Shown piece by piece: positions 48,273 through 60,559 of a stretch of DNA of 64,000 bases. The translations under genes and the position numbers were made by a program. The notes under the pieces were generated by a model, which saw only the letters and a program-made list of their open reading frames with translations, was not told where the DNA came from and did not search any database. The DNA comes from Taiwanofungus camphoratus (Eukaryota > Basidiomycota > Agaricomycetes > Polyporales > Taiwanofungaceae), in assembly GCA_003999685.1 (NCBI GenBank), contig CP021226.1, positions 434,001-498,000 of the forward strand. Direction: 5' to 3'. Each line of letters opens with the position of its first letter. Within the stretch, counting starts at the first letter, position 1.

Positions 48273-49169
48273 TCACCTCCGCGCAAACGGCACTTGAAAG
48301 CCAGACAATAATGCTCGGGCGCGATTCTGCGCGCCCGGTCCTACTGCATTAGTAATGAAATGAATGTGCATGCCATACGACTTCGGATATGCGTCCAAGT
48401 TGACCTCTATTTGGGGGAAGAGAGCCATGGCCTCTGGAGGTAGACCGAAGGACACCACGCCTGTCGCTGCGCTTGGTGAGTTGAGCGGGCTGGACGAGCC
48501 CTCCATGAGGAGTCCTGAGAATTCTCGCAACCGTGGAAACACAAATTCGACAAGGGTACCCAAGAAGTCGTACATCTTCGGGCCCTTGAGGTCGACCTTG
48601 ACACCAAGAGGTTGCCCCGGTCGCACCCATCCACCGATATTCTTCTTCCCCCTAACAATCTGCACGCCCTCCACGGTACGCCGATTCCCCGCGTGTTCCG
48701 ACTCGCCTGAAATCGCTCGGAAGGCCATGATAGGGCCAATAAGATTACTCCGGCTGCTGAGGGCTTCTTTGATCATAGTATGTAGCTGAATGCGCTCGAG
48801 GCAGATGACATTGTCCGCCGTGACAGAAGGTGGGGGTCGCTTAAAATACTGCTCACCGCCTACTGGAGGGTTGAAACGATGCTTAGTATACGGGTCATTT
48901 GGATCATATTTTGGCCGTATTTGACGAGGCGACTTGTGCACGGGTTCGTGCTTATAAGTCATGTACATCACGTCGTCCCGGACAGTGTTGTAGTAGTGGT
49001 CCGAGAGGCGGCATGCGTGAGTGTCGCGGACAACGATGTTCACATGGGGAATGGGAAGTCCCCTCTCGTCACGTTTGAGTGGTTTGCGGATTTTTGGAGG
49101 TGGTCGAGTGGGTCGGATGTTGCAAGCTGGCGCGACATAGCGAGGAGCACGGGCCACCGCCGTACTCAT
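48273..49169 (-). CDS. mitochondrial ribosomal protein uL5m (yeast MRPL7 type)
   Basis: A large-subunit protein that contacts 5S-like regions of the mitoribosome. A single coding exon of 298 residues starts at ATG 49169 (MSTAVARAPRYVAP), whose basic, Ser/Ala-rich start suits a presequence. The fungal extension (DPNDPYTKHRFNPPVGG) precedes the L5 fold. The L5 C-terminal domain includes GVQIVRGKKNIGGWVRPGQP, GVKVDLKGPKMYDFLGTLV, FVFPRLREFSGL, SFGLPPEAMALFPQIEVNLD and YGMHIHFITNA, close to bacterial L5. The frame is open upstream of the ATG, but there is no other ATG and an intron ends exactly before it. Confidence 0.92.
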   Translation of the reverse strand: MSTAVARAPRYVAPACNIRPTRPPPKIRKPLKRDERGLPIPHVNIVVRDTHACRLSDHYYNTVRDDVMYMTYKHEPVHKSPRQIRPKYDPNDPYTKHRFNPPVGGEQYFKRPPPSVTADNVICLERIQLHTMIKEALSSRSNLIGPIMAFRAISGESEHAGNRRTVEGVQIVRGKKNIGGWVRPGQPLGVKVDLKGPKMYDFLGTLVEFVFPRLREFSGLLMEGSSSPLNSPSAATGVVSFGLPPEAMALFPQIEVNLDAYPKSYGMHIHFITNAVGPGAQNRARALLSGFQVPFARR

Positions 49170-49564
49170 CTGAGGATGATTATGAGTGTAATGAAATTTT
49201 GCCTGACCGATTCGACATACCTTCTCTCGACAGGGCACCTCAAGAGGAGTGACCGTACTTAGCACGAAACTCTGCGCTGAATGTTATGGACAGGAAATAT
49301 TTGGTAGCAGTAGCCTACTAAGTTTATCCTCAAAAATAATCAAGCCAAAAAGAGAGTGGAAATAAGTAAGCACTGTAAGTGTGGGAACCCGAGACTTCAT
49401 TACTTGGTCTTACTTATCACAGTTGACACGGCTACGCTAAATATCCTCTTTCGAGCTCTTCCGAGGTTCTGTCCAACTGCTGCCATTCCTTTCCCTCGTT
49501 TCTTCGCGTTTCGTGAAGGCAGCCTTTTCGCCTCGTTTTTCCCTCTTGATACCGCTTCTCGTCG
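49170..49564. promoter_or_regulatory. divergent intergenic region with a 5'UTR intron of uL5m
   Basis: On the minus strand an apparent intron (49220-49170, donor GTATGT, acceptor CAG, 51 nt) ends directly at the uL5m start codon. The rest should hold the promoters of uL5m and the CaaX protein gene. The intron is in frame and free of stops, so it is easily mistaken for coding sequence. Confidence 0.55.
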
Positions 49565-51905
49565 ATGGCGCTTACAGCGACCGCTCAATCTGCGCTACGC
49601 GAGCCAGCATGGGACGAGGTGATCGTCCCAACTCTTCGCAAACGTAATTATAACTCGTCACCCTCTTCTTGAAACTCCATTCACTCATTGTTTCACTACA
49701 GGGCTTCAAGACGAAAGCAGCGTGCTGGCGAGACGGATATCTGCCGCTTCCATAGGCTCGGCCGATGAGCAGTATCCAGACCTGTACCAGCCCGGTGCAT
49801 TCGTACCTCGACAAGAGAGCGCCTCCCCTACCCTGTCTTCACAGCATCAAAAACCAAGTGCCATTCCTCGGCCAAGTCTCCAGCAATCTAGGACTGCAGC
49901 AGACCAATGTGAAGGCACCAGCAGACCTTCCCAGCCAACCCGCGCGCGCACATATTCACAACCATTTCTATTCGACTCGTCATCCCCTGCTAGTGCACCT
50001 CCCACTCCCTCAGAGCCTCCCCGATCAGCTTCTCCATTGACGAATGGTAAAGTGACTCGCATTCCAGTTTCGCGTGGCGGAGCTGGCAGCACGTCCAGTT
50101 ATGTGCACGGTCCTGCAAATGGCGGTACAAGCAGAGGTGAAGGCAGTAACGTAGCATCCAAGCATAGCGGAGAGCTCCACTCCTCATTACGTGAGCCTCC
50201 AGAGCTTTCGTCGGGGAACGAAGGCCAGCGCTCATATACGTCCCGTTCAACGGTCCGCATGCCGCGCCACAAGGCATCTGAGCTGTTCAATGAGCCTGCT
50301 CCATTTGACACGAACTCTTGGATCTCGTCTTCAAACGATCCTGAGAACGACCCTGCCGCTTCCCTTCGCCTATCCACGGATTCGGAAGAACGTCCCTTCG
50401 AACACTGGTATCGCGGTGATGTGTCACGTAACGGAGGCGTGGGCGAGCTGCGCATTGGCAGACGGGAAGAGATGCTAGATATTGCAAATTACGGTCACGC
50501 CTTCCGGAAGGCTTCGCACGTTGGACTCAGCAATTATTCGAGGTCAAGATCGACTTCCAGGGGAAGAGACACGGTAGGTTTGCGGATGGGCTCACGCCAG
50601 CGTGCCGAAAGTGTTGGTGCAACTGTGCGACAGAGCATATATATAGATGATGACGAAAATGCGAGAACCGCGGGCATGGTGTTGGACGAGCAGCCACTTA
50701 CTGACCTGGAGAGTGATGAGTACGAAGAACAAGAGCAAGATGTATACGAGCAGGACGTGGTGCCTCACCCCAACGGCACCATTTCATCGCCTTCATTGAC
50801 CCTTACTGGACCAGCAAACGATCATATTGACGCGTCGAAACAGAGGCAAAGGCAGCACAGTGTATCGCGCATACCAACGCCGACGTTCCAGCGACAGATC
50901 TCGGTACCGCCACCAACACCAACACCAACGAAACCTGTTCGCGGTGCGTCCGAGCCAGGTACATCGTCCGCTACTTCAACTCCACGATCGCAGCGTCTCC
51001 CGCGGTCGCAGTCGCAGCCACAGAACCAAGGACAACGTACGTCGCCGTCAGCGAAGAGCCGAACAAAGAGTCCTGCTACACCTGTATCAGCTTCCTCGGC
51101 TAGGAGGATAAGACCGAAAGGGACGAAGCCTCCATCGTCAATGGCTAAGAAGATTTCTCGCAAGGACGAGAATAGAAGATCTATTGGGCAATATCCCACA
51201 CCTGATGGTGACGATGTAGTTGATGCCATCCCGTCTTGGACGCAACCGGTGCCGCCATCTGGGAATTGGGATGATGTGAACACCCTTGATCGTAGCATGT
51301 TGATTTGTACTGAAAGCTGACTTCTGATAGGTGATTCTTCCGGTTGTCGCCCGGAAGAAGGGTCTTGAGGGCCACTATGCAACAGCAGATGGAAGCCCAC
51401 GACAGAAACATGAGGCGAATAATGTTATTGAGCCGGTAAGTCATTTCCAGTCCACCGATTCACAGCGACTCTATCTGGCGTGAACTCGATACTTATGGGT
51501 GAACCCAATTTCTTCTCTATCTTCATGTTAACATAGGCACCAGGCACATTTGGCTACGATTACTCGAAGTATAGACGACCTCGTGAGAATGGAGGGGCGG
51601 AAGAGATCCAGATGGATGAGTTTGGCCAAAAGTTGGATGTCGCCCGCGAAGAGCCTCCTACGGCACAACAACCAGCACCGCAGCCTCAACATTTGTACAG
51701 GAATGCTAACGAGTCAGAACATGACCTGGCACATTCCAGGCCCTCTCCGCCTCCGTCTCCTCCGCCGTTCTCGCGTTATAAAAATTCTGATATGACGACT
51801 GAGAACGGTATGCATCAACCCATGGAGCCACCTATGGGCGACCACGACAAGCAGGGCGGACAAGATGATGAAGGCGCAGGTTGTTGCAAGTGCGTTATCA
51901 TGTAA
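49565..51905 (+). CDS. low-complexity protein with C-terminal CaaX box
   Basis: Four exons (49565-49643, 49702-51275, 51331-51435, 51537-51905) give 708 residues. The start is well formed (MALTATAQSALREP, then EVIVPTLRKRLQDES). The middle is Ser/Pro/Arg-rich and looks disordered, with PPTPTPTKP and several RSxS sites suited to phosphorylation. Conserved-looking text returns at the end: VILPVVARKKGLEGHYAT and PGTFGYDYSKY. The last residues are AGCCKCVIM: CVIM is a CaaX box of the farnesyl type (Met last), and the preceding CC could be palmitoylated. So a membrane-attached scaffold or signalling protein is inferred. I cannot name an orthologue. Confidence 0.85.
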
Positions 51906-52393
51906 TCTGCCAACAGATTCTGATAGACTGCCGCCGGTCTTGATTTCCCTCTACACTTGTTCTTTTTCCTATTCGCCTTCATGGTCCCGTTCACGACTAC
52001 ACGTATTACTTTTTCTCATGTAGTGTATTGCCAGCGGTACGTACTTCTATCGACATTTTCCCCTTTTTTCTCTACCATCAACCTTCATCATGTGTCGTTG
52101 TGGACTTATGTTCCGTGCTTCGGCGCATCATTCTTGCTCACTATTATTGACTTGTGCACCGCATCTCGAACATATCGCCTATTGTCGAGACGCATTACAT
52201 TACATGTACCATTTTTGAATCCATTTCTCCATCGGGTCCCCAAGTGTCAGGTTTGCGTGGATCATATACGTTCCTTACATTCATTCTACTCTCGATATTC
52301 CAAATACACTACGACATCTACTTTAGATAGAATACCTCTGCATCCTTTTGATACCATCAATCTTATACGAGGAGACTGTATGCCGTCCTTGTT
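51906..52393. other. convergent intergenic spacer
   Basis: Lies between the 3' ends of the CaaX gene and the M64 gene; pyrimidine-rich on the plus strand. The open frame there shows no domain. Confidence 0.5.
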
Positions 52394-54909
52394 TCATGCT
52401 CCACACATACTCGACACTACATATTCTCTTCTCGACTGTAACAACCCTTCCTTGTCCACACGAACTTCTGCGGTAGTGAAGCTCACGTCGACAGAGTATG
52501 TTCCGTAAGCGATCTCATCATCGACCTCCACCATCGTTTTATTCGTGAACGATTCGAGTATTTGACCGTCTTTCGCCCATGTGATCACATAGCTCTCGTG
52601 CACACCGGCCGCTTCTTCCCGGAATTGCGCGAGGGGAACAAGGTCGAGACCAATGATTCTCTTCCATTTCTCCTTCCCCAGAGGTGCAGGTATGTCGACT
52701 TCAACATCGGGTCCAAGGTGCTCCCATTCACAACCAGCGTGCATGTCATCGATTAGGTCAACACGCCTCAGTAAAGAGAGCCAGAGACCCTCGAGGCAGA
52801 CCTTGCAGAAGTTCGGTGTCGTAACAATACGCATAAGGCAATCCTCGTTAGTGGGCCGGTATGACGTCTCGTTTTTTTCTGAGAACCTGGATTCAACTAT
52901 CAGTTCAGATGTCCACATAAACATCTTGGTACACTACAAGCATCGCGCATCATAGACTGCGCATCTGACATTTGGTATTAGGAGCAACGCATATATGGAA
53001 CTTACGTAGGGAAGACACCGTAATGACCAGGTGTGGCAACAAATCTGACAGTGTATGGGCCGGATTAGCTGCATTACCTTCCAATCCGACAGAGTTAAGA
53101 GTGCATACTCTGATTGATCACCAAATTCTAGGACTTCAGCACTGCATAATTGCGCCACACCTTCTCTATTCTTGTTGTTGAGCTTGAATTTCAATTCGTG
53201 TTCTCCGTCACCAAGTGCTTGGTTACGGTGGACATCATAGTGCCATCGATCAACACCAATGTCGTCTCTCGGCGTCCAGAGCAGGTGTTCGCCATCTAGC
53301 TCTACTGTCAGATCATCCTCTTCGGGTAATCCCGAGAGTGAGAATCGAACAAGGTGCCTTGAATAAGATCCGGACGAATTGAACTTGATCGACCACGGTT
53401 CTGAGACGTTCAAGAGCGTCCAAGCATATGCTTGCATTGGCATGACGGAGCGTTCTACACGTACCGCCATGGAATTATGGTCGTGCGAGGGAGCATGTTG
53501 CGGGTACGAAGAGGCATTGGTCAGCCAGTGTGACCAAGGGATGGGCTCAGAAAGATTGTGCGCTGCGTCCACTCCGAAATAGGCGTATCCGCCATCATAC
53601 TCTTCTCCTACACCGATGATAGAATGTCCGAGCTCATGCCTATCAAATTTTCAGACGAACACTATGAAATAGCATCAAGCCCCGCGTACCGGAGTACTAG
53701 GGCACCGTTTGCTAGAGAGGGTGTGATAACGCTGCATTGCGGAAACCGGTTCAACTTAGAAATTCAATCATTCATATCTGTGCTTACGTGAATTCACCCC
53801 CTAGGCCTAGCGTGTAAACCTTGCAAATTAGACGTCCTGTATAAGTATAAGCGAGCAATGAGAAGAATGCTGACCCCCGTAGAGTGGATCGTTTCCTAGA
53901 TATTATATACATGTGAGGACATAAACCTGACCGTATGAGATGTCGCTACTTACCCATCAAGATGGGGTAGTCACACTTGTCTCCAAGTGAGTAACATGCT
54001 GCCCTGGCGACCTCCGGCTTGCTATAGTATACACCTCTGAGCTCGGTGCCATCTCGATAGAGACCAAACGGTGTACTGTAAAATTTGACATCGATACGCA
54101 ACATTTTCAATTATGTTAACATTGAAGGTATATACTCTTTCGGTTGTCCGCCAGTGCCTATACCACTCTGGAGAGTGCAGAAATTCAAATTCTTCAGCCT
54201 TAGTGTCCCGCAGTGCAAGAAATTGTCATGACCTCGTTGCTGGGCACAAAGGCAGCCCAGAAGTTGAGAAGTGGCTTGACCGTATTGAAAGTCTGATTGC
54301 CTGAGATGTCCATTGCAAGACGGTTGGCATCCGCGATGAACTTGCCTCGTTCTTCCGTAGTGTCTGCACGTGAATATACATCAGCAGCGTGAATATAGAC
54401 TATAGTGGCTTGATACACGTACATCCATCAGAGAAGAATACAAGATCTACGCGATTACTGGGATGTCCTGATCCGATCAGAGGTTCAACTTGCAATGGAG
54501 GAGGGATGGCCTGATTAAACTGGTTAGGCGCTTCTGAAAGAGTGAGCACGTTCTGTGCATTCTCTGTATCTGTGGGGCGTCTATTTCGGGGGTCAAGAAA
54601 TACAGTGAAATTCCAGGAAGTCTCTGAACCACATAACATTCGAGCTCGATGCCATAGATTGTCAACATCCAGGTCAATGAAGCGAAGCTGTTCCTCTCCA
54701 GATAAGGCGGAAGATACATCTGAATGTCCCTGATGCGAGAGGCGTCTAAATTTTTGAGTCTCTCGCAATGACACAAAGGAACATTCGAATGTTCCCGGAG
54801 CGTGGTGCACGACAAGTTCGAAAGGTCGGTTAACGTTAGGCGCTGTCGACAAGCCCAGAGACGGACAGAAGACGCTTATGAGGACGACTGCTAGGGGAGT
54901 GAGCTGCAT
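52394..54909 (-). CDS. secreted peptidase of family M64 (IgA-peptidase type)
   Basis: A zinc metallopeptidase. ATG 54909 starts a clear signal peptide (MQLTPLAVVLISVFCPSLG). An N-terminal domain is followed by VDLVFFSDGYTTEERGKFIA, joined across an intron at about 54418-54364. Then come NFWAAFVPSNESGIGTGG, TPFGLYRDGTELRGVYY, CDYPILMGNDPLYGGLGGEF and the zinc site HELGHSIIGVGEEYDGGYAY near 53645-53590. The C-terminal region (GVFPTFSEKNETSYRPTNED, MRIVTTPNFCKVCLEGLW) is typical of the fungal members. There are many short exons, including 53895-53875 (21 nt), 53806-53788 (19 nt) and one of 42 nt, all phase-consistent. Several N-glycosylation sites suit secretion. It probably digests external protein; activity on IgA is not implied. 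Confidence 0.9.
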
Positions 54910-55167
54910 TGTTTAAGACCCAAGCTTTAGCTGGAGGGGCTGAGGAAGGCCACAGGCTCAGTCTTGCTGCATGCCACTCACTGGCACCATTGCTATCGCT
55001 AGTACCTGTGAAACTCTGGCCTGGATGAATGTTTTTGCGCAAGGATGTTATCCAAAAGGGGCAACCCGATCTCATGAGTACTTGCTATCACGTGCGACAA
55101 TTTTTACTCGTAGATCGTCCTCTAAAATAGGCTCAGGCCTCTGTCTTGCTAGGAGTCCTGGGACAAC
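54910..55167. promoter_or_regulatory. divergent promoter region, M64 peptidase/L1-domain protein
   Basis: 258 bp between two start codons on opposite strands. No regulator site was assigned. Confidence 0.5.
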
Positions 55168-57327
55168 ATGTCGAAAGGCGAGCTCATAGACAACCACGTA
55201 TCCTCTCAACAATGCAAAGTCGCCGTCAATGCGCTCCTTAATCATGTCCTCAAAATCCAAGAAAAAAAATCCGAGACCGAGTTGCTTCCAGGAAAGGAAC
55301 AGCATGTCTGGCTCGTCATGACCGTGAAGCAGATGTATCCCGAGAAGAAGCTGAAGCCCTCTAAAATGTAGTTTGCACGTCTTTCCTCTATCATCTGTAG
55401 CGTTGATCAACTGTACATCATCTAGACCAATTGTTCATCCCTTGGTGGACCCGCGCACCACTCCCGTCTGTCTAATCACGAAGGATCCCCAACGCGAGTA
55501 CAAAGATCTCCTCGATGCCCACGGCATACGTTTCATTTCGCGAGTTGTCGGTATCACCAAGTTGAAGGGAAAATTCAAACCTTTCGAAGCACGGAGATTG
55601 CTGCTCAAGGAAAATGGACTTTTCCTTGCTGATGAACGTGTCGTGCCTTTGCTTCCAAAACTTCTAGGAAGGAAGTTTTTTGAGGCCAAGAAGTGAGTAG
55701 GTGCATACTTTCTTAGACTTTGACGTGACAAACACGTCTGTCTCGTAGACAGCCCATCCCTGTATGTCTGACCAGGAAAGACCTCAAAGGTGAACTAGAA
55801 CATGCCATATCGTCAACGTACTTCCATCAGAACCAGGGGACATGCACGTATGTATACGATCTTTCAACTGGTATGCTCCATCTTACAATATCTATTTGCA
55901 GCTCTGTCAAGATCGGCACACTCTCTCAGAATCCGTCGCAGGTATTAGAGAACTTGGAGACAGCCCTCCCAGCAATCGTCAAGAACGTCAAGGGGGAGTG
56001 GGATAATATACAGAGTTTTCATATCAAAACGAACTCGTCTGCTAGTCTACCGATTTGGTCGTGCAATTTGGGTGGGGAGGAAGGTGCTAGGTGGGCTGGT
56101 CTAACGACTGGTGCGACTTCGGAAGAAGAGAGTGGAGGTAAAAGCAACGATGAGGATCGCGAGATGGGTACCGATGAGGAGTCGAACGCGAAGAGCGCTA
56201 AAGGAAAAGGAAACAAACGAGCCGCTGAAGAGGAGCCGGAGAAACCGAAAAAGAAGGCGAGGGCTGGGCCGATCGATGCAGAAGCACAAGCGACTAAGGA
56301 CGCGCGGAAAGGAAAAAAGCGCTCGGGGGAGGGTGCCGGAGAGGTTCAGAAGAAGGCAAAGGCGGACGTTGTGACGAATGCCGCTGTAAGTGAGGTAGCG
56401 AGTAAGCCGAAGAAGGCGGACACTCTAACACAAGCCAACGTGGTTAAGGCGAGGCTGGAGAAGGCGGCATCTGCCAGTGGACTGGAGCAAGCGGAGGCCC
56501 CGATGAAGAAGTCGAAGAAGCGCAAGTCCGCTGGTGCAGAGCTCGAGACTGCGCAGCCAACCTCTACCGGTTCGGTAAAGGCTGTCGGTCTCTCTGGACC
56601 TTCTATGGCCCCCACTGATCCTACAATACACACCGAGCATAAGCAAGTCTTGACGAGTGTATCTCTAGGAGCTGCGGCGACGAAGAAGCCAAGGAACAAG
56701 AAGGCACACAATTCCGCCGTGATCGGTCCTGTCGCATCCATCGCCGAGGCCTCTGCTACTGCTGCTTCCACGGCCCCAGCTGCAGATATGTCATCCTCTA
56801 AGCCAACGGGTCCGGCAACCCCTACCGTTGCGGATCGGACAAAAGCACGCGCTTCTGCAGTGGATTACTTCCAGGATACTCCTGCCCAGTTCACGCCAAC
56901 AGTTCCTCCAAATACCCCAGCAGATGGACTCATAGAGACGCCTGCTGGCTCTGCGAAGAGAAAAGGACGAGCAAAAGGCGGGGATGCCACCCCTCTCACT
57001 AACGCCATAGCGAAGCTCGCTACTCAGTCAACAGCAAGTTCTAGTTCAGAGAAGGTGGACAGCAGAAAGGACCAAGTCGACACGATATCTGAGCCCTCAG
57101 CAATTAAAAAGGTCAAGAAGCGGAAGATGAAGGCCACAGCTGGGTCAGATCACGGTGCCGCTGTTCAAGCGTCCTCACATGAATCGGATGGTGGTAGATT
57201 GATAAAGGAGGATGTCAAGCAGAAGAGGAGTCTAGGAGGATCAGAAAAGAAAAAGGAGAAGGTTGTGAATAGGAAGCCGGCAGCGAAAAGTGCTAAGGAT
57301 GCTATCATCGGCAGAAAGCGACCCTAA
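55168..57327 (+). CDS. ribosomal L1-domain protein (Utp30/Cic1/RSL1D1 type)
   Basis: A nucleolar protein of ribosome assembly. Four exons (55168-55367, 55426-55692, 55749-55847, 55902-57327) give 663 residues. The L1-like domain fills the first 260 or so: KVAVNALLNHVLKIQEKKS, HVWLVMTVKQMYPEKKLKPS, CLITKDPQREYKDLLDAHG, GLFLADERVVPLLPKLLGR, then TSVKIGTLSQNPSQVLENLE and NIQSFHIKTNSSASLPIW. The last 400 residues are rich in Lys, Ala and Glu with many basic clusters (KKSKKRKS, KKVKKRKMK), disordered and suited to nuclear/nucleolar targeting. Such tails are usual in RSL1D1-type proteins, though this one is long. Intron 1 has a weak donor (GTAGTT), chosen because it alone keeps SKI-PIVHPLVDP in frame. 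Confidence 0.9.
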
Positions 57328-59587
57328 ATTGACCACCTGTTTTCATACCTGCTCGCTACTGCCTCTGATGAGAAAGAGGAACGTACTACTAACCTTCCAA
57401 GACATGTCGCTTTACCTTTGTGGTCCTCATGTGGCGATGCGGAATTTCATGGTGAAAGGCATGGATCATAAAAAAACAACTGCATACACCACCATTAGTT
57501 CCTTTATCTATCGAGCAAGCGATTGACTTCCCACTTCAAAAAAGAAGAGCAAGGCCAGTCTCGATTGCAAAGAGCCAAGATAAATATTGACAGTATGAAA
57601 GAGGGTTTACTACTGAACTAGGGTGCTACGAGAATTATACAAAAATATCTATAGATACCATGCTACAATGTGAAATAGTTGTCCAATTAATATTGAATAA
57701 GAATCAACCCAGGCTATTGCAACTCGGAGTCACGCAATCTACAGTAGAGCCAGTCTACGTATCTCTAAATCCCTTCCTCGCTCCATTCTTCCGAGGTCCA
57801 GACTGGTATGAGAGTGAAAGGATAACTTCGACGCCATCAGAAATAAGGTTTAGGAGGATCGCCGGCGGTCAGGATGTTGTGGGGAAATAAATTAGGTGGA
57901 CGAGAATAGCGGAATGATGGAGAAGCTGTCTCGATGACAGATGGTGATGGTGCGCCATGGCTGACGAACACGATCTGATTTCGGCGGCATGGCCATCTGT
58001 TTAGCTGGACCCGGCCATGAGAGCGAAACGACTGCGGCACTGCGCCGCATGTCGAGTGATACCAGATCGATTCCTAGAAAAACACGGGTCCGACGCTGCT
58101 GGCGCCGTTGCGTATCGCATCCTGCGAGGACGACGAGGTCGGTTTGGGCTGGTTGGTTTGAGGCTTCGAGGCCAACACGCTGGTGAAGGGAGCCTTTGTA
58201 TATGCAGCGTAGATGGTGGCCATTGGTGGGGATGCTCGTCGGTCGAGTGTTATGCAAAATTAGAGAACGAATTTCAGTAATAAACTGTTAGCGAGTGACC
58301 CGAAGACGAGCTCGAGCTGAGCAGAGAAGTAGGGTTTTCTTTGGTATTAGAGCGAGAGAACCACGCACCTTATATACAGAGGAATCGCATCTCCCCGTTC
58401 TATACACAGGTCCGATCGTAAGATCAAAGAAGATTTAAAGATGACGCCGGATATTAGCAACCCAGATCGGCATTGCGCGCTGAACACTATGGGCAAAGAT
58501 TGTCCCTGAAGGAGCATAGCGCCGTACGCATTACGTCCGGGGGTGAGGACACCCTTCACACTTCACAGTATGCTGTGAGTAGCGAGCAAAGCATGGGCGC
58601 CGAGCGGCAAGCGTCAGGAGCAACCGCGAGTATGATAAGCTCGGGCGTAGTCCTTACTTTACACAGCACTTTGAGGGGGTTTCTAGTATAAAAGCTAAAG
58701 CAGAGTAAATAGGTTCAGAATGCGGTGAAGGGTCTTGTGACACGTTTTGCACATTCGATCCAAAAACAGACGCACGAATGGACCCTAATGAAAACAACCA
58801 AAACGAACCATCTGAAGGCCTCCAAAGGCCCCGTCTTATCGTAGAGTGCTTATCCCGATCATGTCGCAGAAACGCGCCCGCGTGGCATCACTATCACTGT
58901 TTCTCTGCAAGTTGAGCAATACCCAAATGTAAGTGCAAGATACGTCCCCATACACAATACCAGCGAAATCAGCATGTGTGCAACTAAATAAGAGGTGAAA
59001 CAATCAAATACTCTTACATGGGATCATCATTGGAACATCTACGAATTCTTGCATCTTGCCGTTTCAACATCATGAAACATGTACAGGGGCTGGCACTGCA
59101 ATGTCCGGCTCGCGAGAGCCTCGTATAGCATCGGCATATCTGGCCCCGATGTGCAAGAAGAGTACAGATCCATTACCATGGGCCAACGCCCATCCCAATT
59201 TCTGGAGGGGCCAAACACGCGTTTGTCCACCGTACGAACCTTGACACGGCTTGACAACTGTCATTCGGACAACACCGAGGTAGCAGTGCAGACATTGCCC
59301 GGGAGCGATTGCATCGGGAGTGGTTGATTGCACCAACATTAACAAAGGTAAGATGAGCATTTCAGTGAGCATTTTGACAAATGCACGGCGGAGTCAGCAT
59401 GGACGTACCTCTGAATCCTTATCTTAACATGAACAGTACATTCACTTGAAAGTCCTTGGTGGCTAAGGCCACGCCGCTGAGGCGACGGACAGAAGTACCC
59501 GCGGTTATCCGCTCTCGCGAACATCACATGTTTCCTTTACATCATTGACCAAGGGGCAGGCAAAAATCAGATTTTCGACACGAGGTC

Positions 59588-59603
59588 AGAAATCCCGGTT
59601 AAG
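59588..59603 (+). repeat. 16-bp direct repeat, copy 1
   Basis: AGAAATCCCGGTTAAG occurs here and again at 59930-59945, each preceded by GGT plus one base and followed closely by runs of C. It may mark the ends of a small element or be a duplicated site. Confidence 0.6.
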
Positions 59604-59727
59604 CACCCCCAAGACCCCCCTCCCCCCGTGGGAGCTTCCCACGCACCATATTTGGAAGGCACCTTCCATAACAGGATGTGTCCCGTGGGAGCGTGTCAAT
59701 CTGCACGTGATTAATGTCACTCACTTG

Positions 59728-59745
59728 TCATAGTCATGACTATGA
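59728..59745. repeat. 18-bp perfect palindrome
   Basis: TCATAGTCATGACTATGA is its own reverse complement. It lies between the two copies of the 16-bp direct repeat, in a stretch without genes. It could be a dimeric protein-binding site or the centre of a small palindromic element. Confidence 0.6.
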
Positions 59746-59929
59746 GTTACCTTATCATATATGGCAGCATACCGACATCTCAGTATGGTCGTCGACACCG
59801 ATGACTTGGGAGGGCTCCAAAATGAGGAAAGAGGCTTAGTTACAGTATTGCTTATTTTGAGTGTCTATATCATAGTTGTACCACATTTTAGCCCATTTAA
59901 TACCTGGGAGAAAATACGGCTAACTGGTA

Positions 59930-59945
59930 AGAAATCCCGGTTAAG
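59930..59945 (+). repeat. 16-bp direct repeat, copy 2
   Basis: Identical to 59588-59603 over 16 bp, followed by GGGCCCCTGGGGG and a run of C. Confidence 0.6.
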
Positions 59946-60559
59946 GGCCCCTGGGGGTACCCCCCCCCCTACCCTGTGCATCTGCCGGTGCGCGCCCCTT
60001 GTCATTGACACTTACAAATCATCGTGTTGAATGCATTGACCATTGAATTTCTTCGATTGCTTGGGATCTTGCTTCATATGTGCCGTTGTACGTCTGGTAG
60101 ACATTCATCTAATATACATAGACCCTGAGACAGCCTGATGTCCCATAGCTCGCTGCTGTGCGTGGTCCATTGCAGCGGGAACTCGAATTTGAGAGACGAC
60201 TGCAACATTCAGTGTTTGAACCCAAGATCGCAATGCTTAGGTATACAGCGGTTGAGCGGAGGAAGGATCACTCGAAACTATTTGGGATATTTATGTGCCT
60301 AGAAGAGGGAGGCGATTACTTATGGGCTGCAAAATTATGTACTGAAATATCCCAAAAAGACTTACTGCAATACCAGCTTACTTACTAAGGAAACAAGCAG
60401 ACGTGAAATGACGCAATCTGCGATACAATGTTTCACGATCTCCTCAGATTGACTGGGTCACGATGCTCAAGCACGCTGCTTCACCTGGATCACAGGTTTT
60501 GAACATAATCCTTCCATCTTCCGAGGCGTCAATCAAGAAAACAAACAATCTCTGATTCA

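Larger units (their letters stand above)
57328..60559. other. 3.2 kb, no gene recognised
   Basis: Short frames on both strands without a domain. It contains C-rich tracts near 59605-59630 and 59955-59970, a 16-bp direct repeat, and an 18-bp perfect palindrome, each listed separately. Confidence 0.5.

Noticed and set aside
49170-49265. N-terminal extension of uL5m
   Set aside because: The extension begins with GTG, contains an intron with perfect ends, and the ATG after the acceptor gives a normal start.
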